Below, one piece after another: positions 10,443 through 22,161 of a DNA stretch of 64,000 bases. The first letter of the stretch is position 1, and each line of letters starts with the position of its first letter. This stretch comes from Agrypnia vestita. Taxonomy: Eukaryota > Arthropoda > Insecta > Trichoptera > Phryganeidae. A model generated the notes under the pieces. That model saw only the letters and a program-made list of their open reading frames with translations, did not search any database and was not told where the DNA came from. A program made the translations under genes and the position numbers. The stretch is taken from NCBI GenBank assembly GCA_016648135.1, contig JADDOH010010099.1:51357-115356 (forward strand), given 5' to 3'.

Positions 10443-10526
10443 TATACTTATGATGGACAAGTATTTTCATTCGTATTAATTATTTAAAATGGTCTCCACA
10501 AAGTTGACGCCCCCTTATTAAAATTA

Positions 10527-10928
10527 TCTATACTAATATATAAACAGATAAAGTTTGTTCGTTTGTAGTTTATATCTCCGAAATGACTCATCCGATTTCA
10601 AAATCTTTTTCACCAATATTTAGAATGAACTTTCAGGGTGGATATAGGTTGTATTTTATTCCGCTATAATAATAGGTATTTTCGTGGTGACCTATTTTAC
10701 AATTAAATTCAACGAAAAAATGGTGGAGCGATGTGTTTTTTACAAACGTTGCCTCATCGGTAAGAGATATTTAAATACTTTCTATAGTTAATTTGTAAAT
10801 CTTAAAAAGTTCTATAATAAAGTTTGTGATGATAAATTTCTTTATATTGAGGTTAGTACACAAATAGATAAAATATGACTAAAAGTTACTAAAAGTCTAA
10901 ACGTGCGAAGCCGCACGGGTAAGCTTGT
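10527..10928 (+). mobile_element. Non-autonomous Helitron, 402 bp
   Basis: The element starts TCTATACTAATATATAAA, preceded by A, and ends in a GTGCG-aagc-CGCAC hairpin, then GGTAAGCTTGT followed by T. Helitrons begin TC, end CTRR(T) with a hairpin 10-12 nt from the end, and insert between A and T. Here the terminal CTAGT has become CTTGT. The 5' third (gtttgttcgtttgtagttta, ccgatttcaaaatctttttc) is the typical layout of lepidopteran non-autonomous Helitrons. There is no Rep/helicase coding capacity. Confidence 0.8.
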
Positions 10929-10929
10929 T

Positions 10930-11695
10930 TAGAATAAAGTTTTTTGAAAAATTAGTTTTAAGAAAAACTTTTTTCCCCCGTTTCATTAATTTGACGGGTT
11001 ATTACCAGTTCATTGAAATATGGATAGAAAATTAGAAAATACGTTGTACTTTTTGTAATACCTATTATGCTGTGAGAAATCGTCTGGACATAAAAATAAA
11101 TAAGTGAATGTTTTTTTCTTCTGTCATTATTAATAGGGCCGGTGACGTTTTTAGGGCACCCTTGACGTCTGGAAGTATTGCGAAAATTTCATTAAACAAA
11201 ACCCCCAGCAATCAGTCAGGTCCTAAAAGGGGACAGTTATAGATTGTCGGACTCCTCACATTCCTCGCCGTGCCTTTGTGCTGGACATTACGGAATGACG
11301 ATCGAAGACTGACATCTTTTGTCAGTATTTGTGTTTCTCTGAAACTATTAATTTTATTAATACTGGAAATTATGTGTACTTTAAATGCAAACAGTATCAC
11401 CTCTTAAATTCACATTTTACAAAAAAAACATGTTTCATGTGAATGACAAATTTAAAAAAAAACAGATGGCGTTAGCATAGGGTGGTAAAAAATTTCAAAA
11501 CATGGAGGATAAAAGCCATTTATACAACTTCCAAAAATTTGATATTTTATGTTATGTGATCAATTAAACCGGCCTTATTATAGGTTGTTAGTTCTATCAA
11601 CATCCAAGAAATTCTATACCAACTGACCGATATAGCTCTGTTTTTGTGATTCGTACCATATCTTCAATAAAACAGTTTGCAGTCATTTTATGGTG
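10930..11695. other. AT-rich, nothing recognised
   Basis: A GC-richer patch at about 11140-11290 has an antisense open frame (11212-11400) without recognisable motifs. No repeat is assigned. Confidence 0.35.
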
Positions 11696-11700
11696 CAATT

Positions 11701-11821
11701 TTTTAAGCTAAACGTTTGTGCTATGAAAATAGAACTAACTTTGCTGGTCTGGAGTGAGGTTCGAACCCGCGATCTCTGGATCACGAGGCGAGAGTCCTAA
11801 CTACATGACCAACAAGCTACA
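11701..11821 (-). repeat. SINE family A, near-complete copy
   Basis: The reverse strand reads GTAGCTTGTTGGTCATGTAG, then TTAGGACTCTCGCCTCGTGA, TCCAGAGATCGCGGGTTCGA, then the CATAGCACAAACGTTTAGCT body. The B box (GGGTTCGAACC) is perfect, better than in copy 1. Confidence 0.75.
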
Positions 11822-11897
11822 AGTTAAAATATATATTTCCTTAAACTTAGTTCTTCACGCAAAATAATAATATTTAGATTACTTATATAGCGGCCAA

Positions 11898-12071
11898 CAT
11901 AATAATTTCGTTGTCCATCCATCCATCTGTCTGTCTGACCGTCTGTCTGTCCCCGTAACTTCGTGTAACGTCCGTAATTTTGTTCGAATGGCCGGAGATG
12001 GGGCTTAAACCCCGGGCCACCAAACCCGAATCGGCCGACTTGTGTGGCTTAGGCCACCTCTCCGCAGACCA
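11898..12071 (-). repeat. SINE family C, full copy with tRNA-like head and (GACA)n
   Basis: Reverse strand: GGTCTGCGGAGAGGTGGCCT head with a TGGC-type A box, CCCGGGGTTTAAGCCCC as a decayed B box, then CGAACAAAATTACGGACGTT, ACACGAAGTTACGG, a GACAGACAGACGGTCAGACA microsatellite, a GGATGGATGGA run and CAACGAAATTATTATG. This is the most complete copy in the window and defines the order head, GTTACACGAAGTTACGG, (GACA)n, ACGAAATTATT. Lepidopteran genomes carry elements with a (GTCY)n/(GACA)n tract at this place (MINE type). Confidence 0.7.
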
Positions 12072-12159
12072 GCAAAAAGATGCTGTAAATATATATACAA
12101 GGGCTTATCAAAGACGCGAACCAATGTTTCGTTATTTTTTATGGATAACAGTTAGTTAC

Positions 12160-12200
12160 TACTGACGTTTCGAAACATGCAGTCCCTTTCATCATCAGCT
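12160..12200 (-). other. Hammerhead-like core motif
   Basis: Reverse strand: CTGATGATGAAA, loop, TGTTTCGAAACGTC. It gives CTGATGA, one extra T, a GAAA/TTTC stem, then GAAACG. The same layout recurs at 1441, 27008, 49053 and 50580. One extra base between CTGATGA and the stem departs from the canonical hammerhead core, so activity is doubtful. Confidence 0.35.
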
Positions 12201-13525
12201 AAAATTAATTACTAACTTCAATCCAACATAATAATCAATCTACTGGGGTAGGGCAGGGAGCGTTTTAGGTGGCGGGCAGAGTTTTATAGGTCCTTAACGG
12301 ATATAAGTCAAGGATCCGAAAAATGTTTTGAAACGTGGTATTATTTATGTCTATTAAGAATTAAATTTTTTTAGGGTTTCAACGTTTTCTCAATCTTTCA
12401 TTATCCTAATTTTATGAGAAACCGATTGGATTAGTTTTAATTCGTAACTGTCGAAAAAATAGTTGGTATTAATTATATGGTTGGTGAATTCCGAGCAATT
12501 GTTATTTTTAAGAAGACTGCCTAAAATTGCTACAGTTTTAATAAATAACTCAAGTATTGATTGTTAATACCTACAAAGTTAAAAATTACAAACTTTTATT
12601 TTATTTTTAAATGTTATGTGATCGTGTGACATTAAATTACCACGAAAAAATATCTCGTGACGATTAAAATAATTCGAACAGTGCACGATTCCGTCTGTTT
12701 ACCATTTCGTTACAATGTAATATTTTACAAGGTAAATTTTTATCAATGTTAATGCTCTTATAACGTCTTGAATATAAAAATATTCATAACCCAATTCAAA
12801 GAAATCTTACATCAATAACTTCCACCTACGTCGTTTTCTTTTCAGTATATCAGATTCTTTTACTTAAGTAAAAGATCTGATATACTGCATATTATCTGAT
12901 CTGAAATAAAATTTGATATATATTAGGAATGGTCAGATTGTTGAACATGCCCAACGACTTTAAAAAGCACTTTAATATTTGTCAAAATTTATTAAAAATT
13001 GTCACCATTTCATTGTAATTACACAGCATTGCAGGTTTTTAATGAAATATACTATAATTAAATTCTAAGGGGCAGAAATTATTGTTGAAATCAATTATTT
13101 TATTATTTTCTTTTAGTCTCAGAAACTCGAACACTTCTAAAATATAGTTAACCAATCGATGTTTGAAGTTGGGCAAAGCCGTTAGTGGCTCCCGCAACGC
13201 CCGTTATCACAAGTTAGCGTCACAGAGTGTCGAAAACGTATCCATTAGCAGCTTACCTACATATACAACATTACACGTACGTCCTTGTATACTGCCAAGA
13301 TTAGTCGACTGAGACAGCGTTAATTGACGCAACCCAATTAACGGAAAAACTTTGGGAATAATGATTTTTCGTTGGTTCGATTTTGTTAATCAACCGGAAT
13401 AATACTGTTTTTCCGAAAACGCATTAAAATCATTCCGGTGTATTATTTCTTCTGTATCATATACCTTTCCACACACTAAACTCACTCACTACCAACGTAA
13501 GTAGTATCATTAACAAAATAAATAC
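12200..13525. other. AT-rich interval with a short palindrome, otherwise nothing recognised
   Basis: Apart from the palindrome at 12843-12887 I see no gene or repeat family here. The part at about 13160-13320 is GC-richer with CpGs but has no frame or motif I recognise. Confidence 0.35.
12843..12887. repeat. 45-bp near-perfect palindrome
   Basis: cagtatatcagattc, tttt, actt is followed at once by aagtaaaagatctgatatac and tg. Both halves pair over 22 bp with a single inserted base and no loop, so it can form a cruciform or a tight hairpin. It has no companion in the window. Confidence 0.7.
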
Positions 13526-13529
13526 CACA

Positions 13530-13950
13530 CTGTATGTTAGGACTGTATCAACTAGTTCTATTTATAATAGAAACGCAGCTCAAACGGGAGAAAGTTTCGG
13601 AAAGATTAAAGCGAGGATCTAGCCTACCTTATTTCCTCCTTGAGTTGGACGTCTTTTGCACCGTCGCGACTTCTTTCGTGGAAGCGGCAATAGTCTCCGG
13701 ATGTTGGTTGGAATTACGCACTTGATCTGATGAATAGCACGGCCTTAACGGCGACGTATCACAAGTACAGTATGTCAAGCAGCAAAAGATTAGACCGTCA
13801 ACGCGTTTTACAGACCACTGAATACCGACTGACTCCGGCCCTGTCCAGCGCCTCCGCTCGCGCCCCGGTTCGGCAGGCCAGAGGGGGACGTGGCGATGGG
13901 AACAGGAGCGGACAAGAGAGATGGACATATTAGGTTAAGAAGTAGTGTAT
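13530..13950. other. GC-rich block, possible exon or promoter, no recognised product
   Basis: G+C and CpG rise sharply between about 13600 and 13930. Both strands stay open for 60-100 codons here (minus 13629-13928; plus 13534-13725 and 13730-13933), which reflects base composition rather than proof of coding. I see no domain. A 5' exon, a CpG-rich regulatory element or an old retroelement are all possible. Confidence 0.3.
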
Positions 13951-14358
13951 TAGAATTGCCTCTCAACAGGCGTTAATCATAAAATGCGTCAACACTGTAC
14001 TTTTCTGTTTCCTTTCCTACCCACGATCCTTGTTGCTTTTGTATGTGAACTTGCCTGCCACCTAGACATCTCTGCTGCAGCTTACATTGTAGACATCAAC
14101 CCTAAATAATTAAGTAATTACCATTTTAAACCTTAGTTAAATGAATAAAATTTCGCTGCGTTCCAACAAATGAACATAAAGTATGTTAAAAGTGGACGTT
14201 TGGTTCATTTTAGTAAAAACTGTGCAGGAGATAATATATGTCAATTCTACAAACCTTTATACAGTCCACATTTAATCTGTTGACAATTGAAAAAACGACA
14301 ATTCTTTTGAATTATTTTTTATTAATAGAAATGCAAACACGGAATACGTGGCGTAAGA

Positions 14359-14503
14359 GTATTCTTACTATTATATTTTTAAACTTTGCTTAACGCTTGT
14401 GCTATGAAAATATAACTAACTTGCTGGTATCTTGAAACCGAGCTCAAACCACCGACACCAGGTCACTAAGCGAGCATCATAACCACTGAACTAACAAGCT
14501 AGT
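14359..14503 (-). repeat. SINE family A, diverged copy
   Basis: The reverse strand gives TAGCTTGTTAGTTCAGTGGT, TATGATGCTCGCTTAGTGAC, a decayed B box (GGTTTGAGCTC), then the CATAGCACAAGCGTTAAGCA body and tagtaagaatac. Order and spacing match family A. Confidence 0.65.
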
Positions 14504-15170
14504 CTATACAATATGTGTATTTATACGAATAAACCCTTATTTTTCTTCTCCGTCCCCTAAAGTAAAGGATCAAGGACCTGTCGCTTCAGCACTCTTCCAC
14601 TGTTTTTGTGTCATGTAATGTGTCAGTCATTTGTGGCCACCAAATATTTATTTGTCAAATGTCTCTCCATTTTCCATTCCGTACTCTCCCGGTTCGTTCT
14701 ACAGGCCTTCTACCCTCTGCCACGGATGAAAATATCTGTCTGTGGCAGAGGTGAAAATATATATTCGTTTATTCGTTTATTCAATGTTACAATGTTACAA
14801 TGTTACAATGTTACAATGCTGCAAAGTTTACAAAGTTTACAATTTATTCAATGTTTATTCAATGTTACAAAGTTTCCAAGGTTTACAAAATTAAATTAAG
14901 CTTTTTTCATTGTTGCTGAGAGTCTTGGCAGCAAGTAAACACTACAATTGAATTGATGCCCTGCCTGCTACACTAGTAGTTTACTGTATTATAGCAGACA
15001 GTGCTCTTCCAGTAGTATAATGTTCAAGAATATTTAGTATTTATATAACATTTGTGAATCAATATTATTGCCAATTAAAATTGAGTAATAGTAATAATGA
15101 AATTTTTTCAATCTAATAATGGTGTTAATTAATTCTATTATAGACAAAGGAAAAAAATGATCTGAATAGG
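14500..15170. other. Interval with microsatellite, otherwise unassigned
   Basis: Holds the simple repeats at 14759-14885 and AT-rich sequence. The 97-residue plus frame at 14606-14899 is a product of the repeat, not a gene. Confidence 0.4.
14759..14885. repeat. Interrupted short tandem repeats (ttattcg, caatgtta, caaagttta)
   Basis: Runs of cgtttatt, then four caatgtta units, then variants caaagttta and caatgtta again. The units drift in sequence, suggesting replication slippage at a pre-existing simple repeat. Confidence 0.8.
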
Positions 15171-15175
15171 ATATT

Positions 15176-15203
15176 TAATAAAATAAAATAAAATAAAATA
15201 AAA
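15176..15203. repeat. (AATAAA/TTTTA)n microsatellite, likely LINE tail
   Basis: Five aaaat-type units lie about 70 bp beyond the stop of the antisense LINE at 15270-15985. A pentanucleotide tail is a common 3' terminus of non-LTR elements that lack a poly(A) tail, so this probably marks that element's 3' end. Confidence 0.6.
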
Positions 15204-15269
15204 CAATTAAAAGTTTTTAGAAAGATGAAAGTAAATGTTCTTGTAGGATTAGTATTTTTCAAATTTAGT

Positions 15270-15985
15270 TTATATCATGGATTTTAGTAGGTTTTGGACA
15301 TGCTTCCTTCCCTTTTCATGCAGCCATAGTTTCACTTTTGAAGAAAAATATGCGAGACTATGGCTACAAGTTTTTAGTGTAGTGTTAAGAGTATTGAATA
15401 TTTTTGGTGCTTGAAAGAGGTGAAATCTTTGTGAAAATGTTTTTCTGAATTTTGGTACAAGATATTCGCTGTTCACCTGTGCCCTTGTTGAGTGTGAGTG
15501 AGTTATTTTTTGGTGATCTTGTTTATGTCGGAAAAAATATTTTAAAGTGTTGAGTAAATATATTTGATTGATGTCCAGGACGTGACATTCTCTGAAAAGT
15601 TCTTCTGAAGGAAAACGAAATGGCTTTTTATGAAGAACTCTCAATACCATTTTCTGGGCTTTGCTTAATGCATCTAAGATAGTAGGAGCTGCACCACCCC
15701 AACTGACAGTTGCATAATTAATGAGTGAGTGACACAGTGCATAGTATACTATTCTTCTTGTCGGTGCGTCGAGTACATCTCTAATTTCTTTGAAAAAATA
15801 AACTAGCTTTCTTATTCGGACTGTGAGATTCAAAATATGTTTTCTCCAGGTTAGATGCTGGTCTATGTACACACCTAGATATCGTATATCTTCCGTTGTC
15901 TGCAGATTAGTACAATCACAGGGTTTATCTTTTGATCTGTAGATTTTTGGGCTGTTTTATTGAGGTGTATGTTTCCTACGCGAAG
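15270..15985 (-). pseudogene. LINE reverse-transcriptase, post-catalytic and C-terminal region
   Basis: This is the best-preserved LINE copy. One minus-strand frame is open from about 15948 to the stop at 15270. It reads KPCDCTNLQTTEDIRYLGVY, IDQHLTWRKHI, then RIRKLVYFFKEIRDVLDAPT, YYALCHSLINYATVSWGG, ALSKAQKMVLRVL, and KPFRFPSEELF. YLGVxID-x-L-x-W-x-x-H, YxALxxSxxxYxxxxWGG and LxxxQKxxLR are hallmarks of the palm-end/thumb region of CR1/L2/jockey-group reverse transcriptases. A frameshift near 15950 joins it to an upstream piece (NIHLNKT). The catalytic FADD part and the endonuclease are missing, so it is 5' truncated. The 3' UTR is about 70 bp, ending in the microsatellite at 15176. Clade assignment (Daphne/Crack versus jockey) is uncertain. 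Confidence 0.85.
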
Positions 15986-15989
15986 AATA

Positions 15990-18240
15990 AGCCATAGCCA
16001 ATATAGATGAGATTATTATATTAAGAGTAGCGGCGAGATTATTTCAAGACCTTTTCCGATAATATCATTCGTGTATTAATCTCTCTAACGTCACTTCCGC
16101 TAATCGCTGAAATTTCATATACAAGAAGCAGTGCAATTTTTTTAACTCAAAAATGTGTAAGACGCAAATTATTTTAAAAAAATATCAATTTGCTGGACTA
16201 TACACTACAAACAATTTTATATTTTGTTTATTTTATATTTATATTAATTAAACAATTTTATATTTTGTTGGCAATATGTACACGTTTGACACTCATGCTT
16301 GTAATTGGGTTAAGCATTAACGCATGTACACGTTGACTTTAGATTACTTGAAATATAATACCTTTTATTCATCCATATTGCGATGCCTTTTTACATTTAA
16401 TGAAATTAACTGAAATATTGTTCGAAGATCGATGCTTTCGAGATGTAGAGCTGAAGATGACTGTCCTCCTAAAATACTATCTAATCTACTCGGAGAGAGA
16501 AAATATTCGCGGTCCGCTCACAAATAGTACGTATCCAAATTTTGAACAATGTCACCGCCCGGCGACGTGATATTTATAGCTACGCTGCCCCGGCATCTGC
16601 GTCTCCCGAATATATTACTGAAAATATTGAAATGTTTTGACCGTTTTGATGGTATTTTATTTTATTTTTTAACCGCCATAAAATGCTACAGAGAAGCATG
16701 TGGACACTTCGCCTTAATCGTCACAATATGCTTAATTATAGAAGTCATATTTGAACAGAAAGTGGACTGTATTATATATTATAGTTTTTTTATGTACATA
16801 TAATATTCTTAAGCCATGAGGATATTCATACAATAATTCACCAAACATAGCAGCGATAAATTCAAGGCTTAAAAATAATTTATTGCTGTAATAAATTTTC
16901 AATTCCCAAAACTATTAAGTATAATAATATTGTGATTACGTCGGATTTTTCTATTTTCACTTCACACGTTCTCCAACATAACATTAAATTATCGAAACTA
17001 CATTCTATACACGGGCCGATATTTCAAACTAAATCGAATAGAAAAACAAAAATATGTTTTCTAAATGGCATGTTTCGCAATTGAATTTTATTTTCTATTC
17101 GTTATTTACGATTGTGTTTATTGGATCCCGAATACATAAATCTGATTGGACCATTAGGAGCTCAAACTGAGGAATTTTCCCCATAAATAAATGGAACTAC
17201 CATGACCGGCCTAATTAATGTATCAATTTAGCTGATTGGAAAAAGGATACGTAATAATATAATTTAAATTATGCACCTTCCCATTGTCTGTGTGTATTTA
17301 TCTCGGATAACCAACTCGTCGATAATAAATGAACTGTAATAACTTAACGCTGACATAATGTACATAGATAATTTTGGTTACAATTCACATACTTCTCTAT
17401 GAGGACATTGCTGCATGACATTGGTTTTATCTTTTTTATATGCAATAGGGCAACTTTTTTAAAATCCAAAAACAGGGTGGCACATCGCACATAAAAAAAG
17501 GGTTGCGAGTCATTCGGAGCAAATTTCACGTTATTTAATGTTTTGAGAACGTTTTGCATAACTGAGGTTGATAATACTAAGAGTAGTGTATGAATTATTG
17601 ATATAAAAATATGTGGTTAACATATCGACCACTTTTGGCATACACCCTATAAATGGAAAACCCTCTTGGCCAACGGCTTAGTAATACAAAAACTTTCTTA
17701 AGATTTCAGGTTTTTTCTTTTGGTTCATTATATCGTTATATTGTATTTTTATATTTTGTTATTTTCTTTATTTTTTCATTTCTTTTCCTATACATTAGTT
17801 AATTAAAGTACATTATTTTTTATATTATTTTTACTTTATTATTTTAATTAATTAAATTTAATTATTTTCTTAAATGTACCCCACAGACGTTGTTTTGTGC
17901 GGTGTCCTCGCCGCGCCGCGCCAGCGTTTTTGTTTTGCGTGTGCCATGACAGGAAGATCGCTTTAGCATTACAACAACGCTAAAGCACGGCGAAAGTGAA
18001 GGGCCGGTATGGAAGATTTTTCTTGAAGAACCGATGGATTCCACTTGACTACACTAAGTAGTCATGGTCCCTGATAAGATCCGATTCAGACTTTTTTAAA
18101 TCTATTTTAGATAGCAGGATTCTTTTTTAAATATTAATCATTAAATTTTGGGAAAATAAAATTAATTACCAGACAAATTTGGTAAATAATCGTCTTTATT
18201 AAACAGCATCTCATAATGGTGTTTAAGAGAGATGAAATAG
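15990..18240. other. Mostly AT-rich, two GC-richer patches, no gene recognised
   Basis: Patches at about 16540-16620 and 17870-18060 are CpG-rich. The second contains a short hairpin (gctttagc...gctaaagc, 17960-17988). Open frames at 16549-16803, 17344-17559 and 17862-18044 carry no motif I can name. Confidence 0.35.
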
Positions 18241-18249
18241 TGACTGTAG

Positions 18250-18690
18250 TGTGATTTAATCGTAAACAATGAACGCTTAGAATAAGTGAACGAGTTTGTT
18301 TATTTAGGAACGATTACTGGGGGTTAAAAAGTAAATAGTGCTCTGAAAGCAATCATGGTCAAAAGGATTCTGTCACATGTTGAACTCTAATTTATGTAAA
18401 GGCTTGAATTAGCAAAAAAAGGAACTATCGTACTATTTGAGGTTCGCTGAGATAGTTCAACTAAGTGGAATAGATGAGGGATGAAAGTGAATATCGAAAG
18501 CAGCAGTAAAAAAGTGCGTCAGAAAAAGACTTGGAAAGAGCAAGTAAACCAAATATTGGAGGTCGTCCTGTTAAAACCTTCAACAACTGAGGACGTATGA
18601 AAGTAAACGAAGCACGGTATGCTAGAACATAATATTAAGGCGTATTATCCTCTGCCCTTTTGAGGAAACAGCGTGATGATAAGTTAGTTT
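18250..18690 (+). pseudogene. LINE family R tail, oldest copy
   Basis: Broken frames give NEFVYLGTITGG, then a stretch that aligns by order with the copies at 21300 and 47665: gaaaaagacttggaaagagc (RKTWxxQ), aaccttcaacaactgaggac, gtaaacgaagcacggtatgc, and a terminal ctgcccttttgaggaaacag followed by cgtgatga and ttagtt. Stops and indels are frequent, and it is the most decayed member. YLGT places its upstream edge at the reverse-transcriptase YLGxxI motif. Confidence 0.6.
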
Positions 18691-18699
18691 TTAAGTTTA

Positions 18700-19490
18700 T
18701 CAACTAATTACATGAAAAAAAACAATGATCAGATGGTAAACAGAAAACACAAAATAATATTGATGTTCAATATTTTTTTGCTATTGCACAAGTTAAACTC
18801 ATTTTTATGATGCATCAAACCTTAAATTATAATTATAATATATTTAAATTTATCAGTCAAATCATAAATTATTTCAATATAAGGTAAATCTCGGCAAGGG
18901 GAAAGTAAAGGGTTTTATTGTTTTTGCCATGGCTACCATTAAATATTTATGTATTTTCGTTCTTATGGGTAGGCAATGCACAGGCAACCCTGGTAATAAC
19001 ATAAATATTTCAGGGTATTGAAATCGGTATAAACGTTAAAACGACTGAGGAGTTTGTAAAAGTGGCAACAAGGTTAAAGTTTTATAGTCCAATTTTTTTT
19101 AACTATTAGTTAGTTTAGTTTAAACCTTTACTAAGTATAAGAATTCGATTCTAATTCCGTAGACTTCCAAATTACTCCCATTTTCGTGCCATTTTTCAAT
19201 CAAATGAAAAAAAATGACGTGGGATAGCAAAAATAATATTATTGAAATATTATTTTTTTTGTTTGTGGTAAATAACAGCATTAATATTTACAGTTTATAT
19301 TATTGCACATGTTTCAAGGTTTTATAATTCAATTTCTCTTAAATATTTTATAAAATACAATTGTTATATTGCGCAAGTGAGAGAAAGATAGAAACTCACA
19401 AATACGTACGCTCTAGCTGACAATTGATCCGTTGATCATGCTTGATTTCACTCGGCGATAACAGTTTGTACTGCCTGGCGTTAGCATCCG
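18700..19490. other. AT-rich, nothing recognised
   Basis: No coding frame, RNA gene or repeat assigned. Confidence 0.4.
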
Positions 19491-19492
19491 GA

Positions 19493-19705
19493 ACAATCGT
19501 GTTGGAGGCAACTGGAATATAGGGCATCCGCTAAGGACCTGGCGTAGTTAAAATAATCGAGAACATTCCAGGACGAAGCTTAAACAAATAAACAGTTTAC
19601 ATGGGAACATGTATGAAGAAGGATGAAACAACAGTGGTGTGCTACGACAGAAGAGTGTAGCATTATATTATTTCTATCTACTCCTGCTGAAAACGGAAGT
19701 AAGTT
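19493..19705 (+). pseudogene. LINE family R tail, decayed copy
   Basis: Pieces match the 47665 copy in order: gttggaggcaactggaatat, gggcatccgctaaggacctg (GRPxxTW), catgtatgaagaaggatgaa, gtggtgtgctacgacagaag (VVCxDRR), and ctactcctgctgaaaacgg (YPxGET). The frame is broken throughout. The antisense open frame at 19580-19771 is a shadow. Confidence 0.65.
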
Positions 19706-20002
19706 AGAAAGTTTTAAGTTAGTAATCATTGTTAATCTTAATAATATGTTAATTCTGGACATGAGACACATCTATATAGAATGAAGTACTTTGTGTTTAT
19801 GCCATTTTACTCCCGAACGCGGAACGAAATTTCAAAAGATTGTGTCGATGTCAAAAATTTTCTTAAATTATTTAACCATTCGAAAATCCTCGATTAAAGT
19901 ACAGAACCTTCAAATTCTTAACATATTTTAAATGCTAGGTTTTGTGGCCCATGCATTTTAGTGAAATAAATCACAAGAATACCTAGCAGAAATCACATAA
20001 AT

Positions 20003-20072
20003 GTGTAAATGAATCGAACATGTAACCTCCGATATGAGAAGCCAAAGTCATGCCCACTGCACTGCCATTTTT
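20003..20072 (-). repeat. tRNA-derived SINE head, family B-like
   Basis: The reverse strand reads GCAGTGCAGTGGGCATGACT, then TTGGCTTCTCATATCGGAGG, then ATGTTCGATTC. It keeps the AGTGGGxATGACxxTGGCTTCTCA order of SINE B copies at 31719 and 59205. The body is not evident. Confidence 0.5.
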
Positions 20073-20079
20073 ATTCTAA

Positions 20080-21295
20080 ATAACTCAATGTATCGACTGA
20101 AATGTTGTCCTCTGGCTCAACGTACATTTTTCATTTACAAAGAAATATAAAAATGGAAATATTTTCAAAGTAAATAAAATTGAAAATATTTTCAATGTAA
20201 ATAAAATTGAAAATAAAATAAAATACTGCATATTTCTTCACGCGGGCTACAGTAACCTGAACGCTAAATGACAATAAAATGAAATTATTTCGGAAGAAAA
20301 AATCAGCGAAGATACGAGTACCTACAGGAATTTTTCATTAATCTACAATGAACTCGTAAATAACTCCTTTGAGAACGCATTATATTTGGAGTCCATTTTC
20401 AGCATAAAACAAAATGATTTTTTTAAAAGACTTTTAAATATTTAAGGCGCAGAATTTGAACAGAAGACATAACAACAAAAAGTAATATTCTGTTTTGTAA
20501 AGAACAAATCTAAGAAAACTATATTTGTGAGAATATTTCAAAAAGAAAATGTGTTTTCAACTATGTAAATATATTTTTTATACTAAAGAAGCCATTTTCT
20601 TTGTTTTATTTAACGGGCACTTTATTATTAATAACGAAAGCTTTTGGTAATTAAAATTTTAAGAACACAGTTCCATTATGTTTTTAAAACAAATAAGACT
20701 AATCAATTATCACCAGAAGTCGAGCAATCGGCGATAGCCGATATAAAAAATTTAAACTTTACATTTATTATAAATAATTATTAAGAATGCATGTAAAGTA
20801 TAAATTCAAATATGTAAAAATACCTAGCTTTTTATGGGGTATATCTTGTCTTTTTTTATAAAAATTAACGTAAATCCGCGTGATGATTTCGACCATTTGA
20901 AATAACACCCTCATGCCCAAATTTCGAAAAATCCCCACACAACACGTGCGGAGTCACTCAACTCTTTTCACTAAAATGTTCTTTATTGTGCGATAAAACT
21001 TCATTTACCCTTCTGTAACAAGGTCATGGCAATCCGGCCGTCGACTGTTTGGGACGATTACCCGGGTTATTTATTTTGTCAGTTAGTTATTTGTGACGGG
21101 GATTCGGCTTGTTTGCGGAGGTGAGGGCAGGAAACATAAAAATTGGAAAAAATGAGACAAGGGTTGTTTCGGGGAGTTTTGTTGATCGACGCAATTAAGG
21201 TTATTTTCATGTTATTTTCTTATGCGGAGAAAAATTTTATTAATAAATAATGAAAAATTAATAAACAAGGTTTAATTCTTGATAAACTGTGAAAT
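20080..21295. other. AT-rich, one GC-richer patch, no gene recognised
   Basis: Short direct repetition of aaaataaaattgaaaatatt occurs at 20155-20225. A GC-richer, CpG-containing patch lies at about 20920-21140 with no frame or motif I recognise. It may be a conserved regulatory element. Confidence 0.35.
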
Positions 21296-21299
21296 AAGA

Positions 21300-21830
21300 A
21301 TCTGTCAAAGGAAGCAAGACTAGCGGTACATAATGGCGTTCTAGTGCCAACCCTTATGCATGGGAGTGAAGCCTGGAATTGGCAAAAGAGAAATTAAAGT
21401 AGACTGATTGCGGTAGAAATGCGGTCACTAAGGTGCTTGTGGGGAAAAGCTATGGTCGATAGAGTAAGGAATGAACAAATTAGACGTGAATGCTGACTGT
21501 AGTGTGGTAGATATAATAAAGAAAGGAGTGCTGAGATGGTTTGGTCATGTGGAACGTATGAACGAGGAAAGGATGGTTAATAAAATATATAAGGCGAGTG
21601 TTAAAGGCAACAGAAATAGAGGGCGTCCGCGAAAGACCTGGCACGATCAGATACAACAAGTGTTTGAGGATGGACCCGTTAAAAGCCGCAACAACCGTAG
21701 AACTTGTATGAGAAGATGTGTGAATGTGGCCGAAGCAAAAGTGGTGTGCCAGGATAGAAGAGTGTGGCGTTCAATCCTCTCTGCCTACCCCTGCGGGGAA
21801 ACGGCCTGATGGTTAGTTAGTTTAACAGTG
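21300..21830 (+). pseudogene. LINE family R, reverse-transcriptase C-terminal end
   Basis: Frames read LVPTLMHGSEAWNWQK (stop after KRN), a short broken stretch, then VVDIIKKGVLRWFGHVERMN, ERMVNKIY, GNRNRGRPRKTWHDQIQQ, CMRRCVNVAEAKVVCQDRRV, and WRSILSAYPCGETA with a stop at 21807. YGSExWxWxK, LRWFGHVxRM, GRPRKxW and a C-terminal DRxxWRS are typical of the region after the polymerase domain in insect RTE-like elements (annotated in insects as endonuclease-reverse transcriptase). The last 112 residues are intact. It is 5' truncated at about 21300. The 3' end is ggcctgatggttagttagtt, a short TTAG-type tail. Confidence 0.8.
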
Positions 21831-21834
21831 AAAC

Positions 21835-22109
21835 TGATTGTGTGCATGTTTTTCATTTTTTACTTCATATATTTTTTAAATGTATTACTCCTGCTTGCTA
21901 TATATTGTGTACCTATATGTAACATAATTGTATATTGCTTTCAAGAAAATGTATACTTTTATGCTGTTTTAGACAAAAATTAACTGTCACATTAATGTGA
22001 AGCGGCTATTTCGTCACGTGATGCATAATTAATTTAAGTGAATATTGCTGCCATTGTTTTAAATAGTGATTTAGATTTATGTAATTACAAATCTGTGAAC
22101 AGGCCCATC

Positions 22110-22161
<52 letters not shown>

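Noticed and set aside
14606..14899. 97-codon plus frame
   Set aside because: Its second half is translation of the caatgtta microsatellite.
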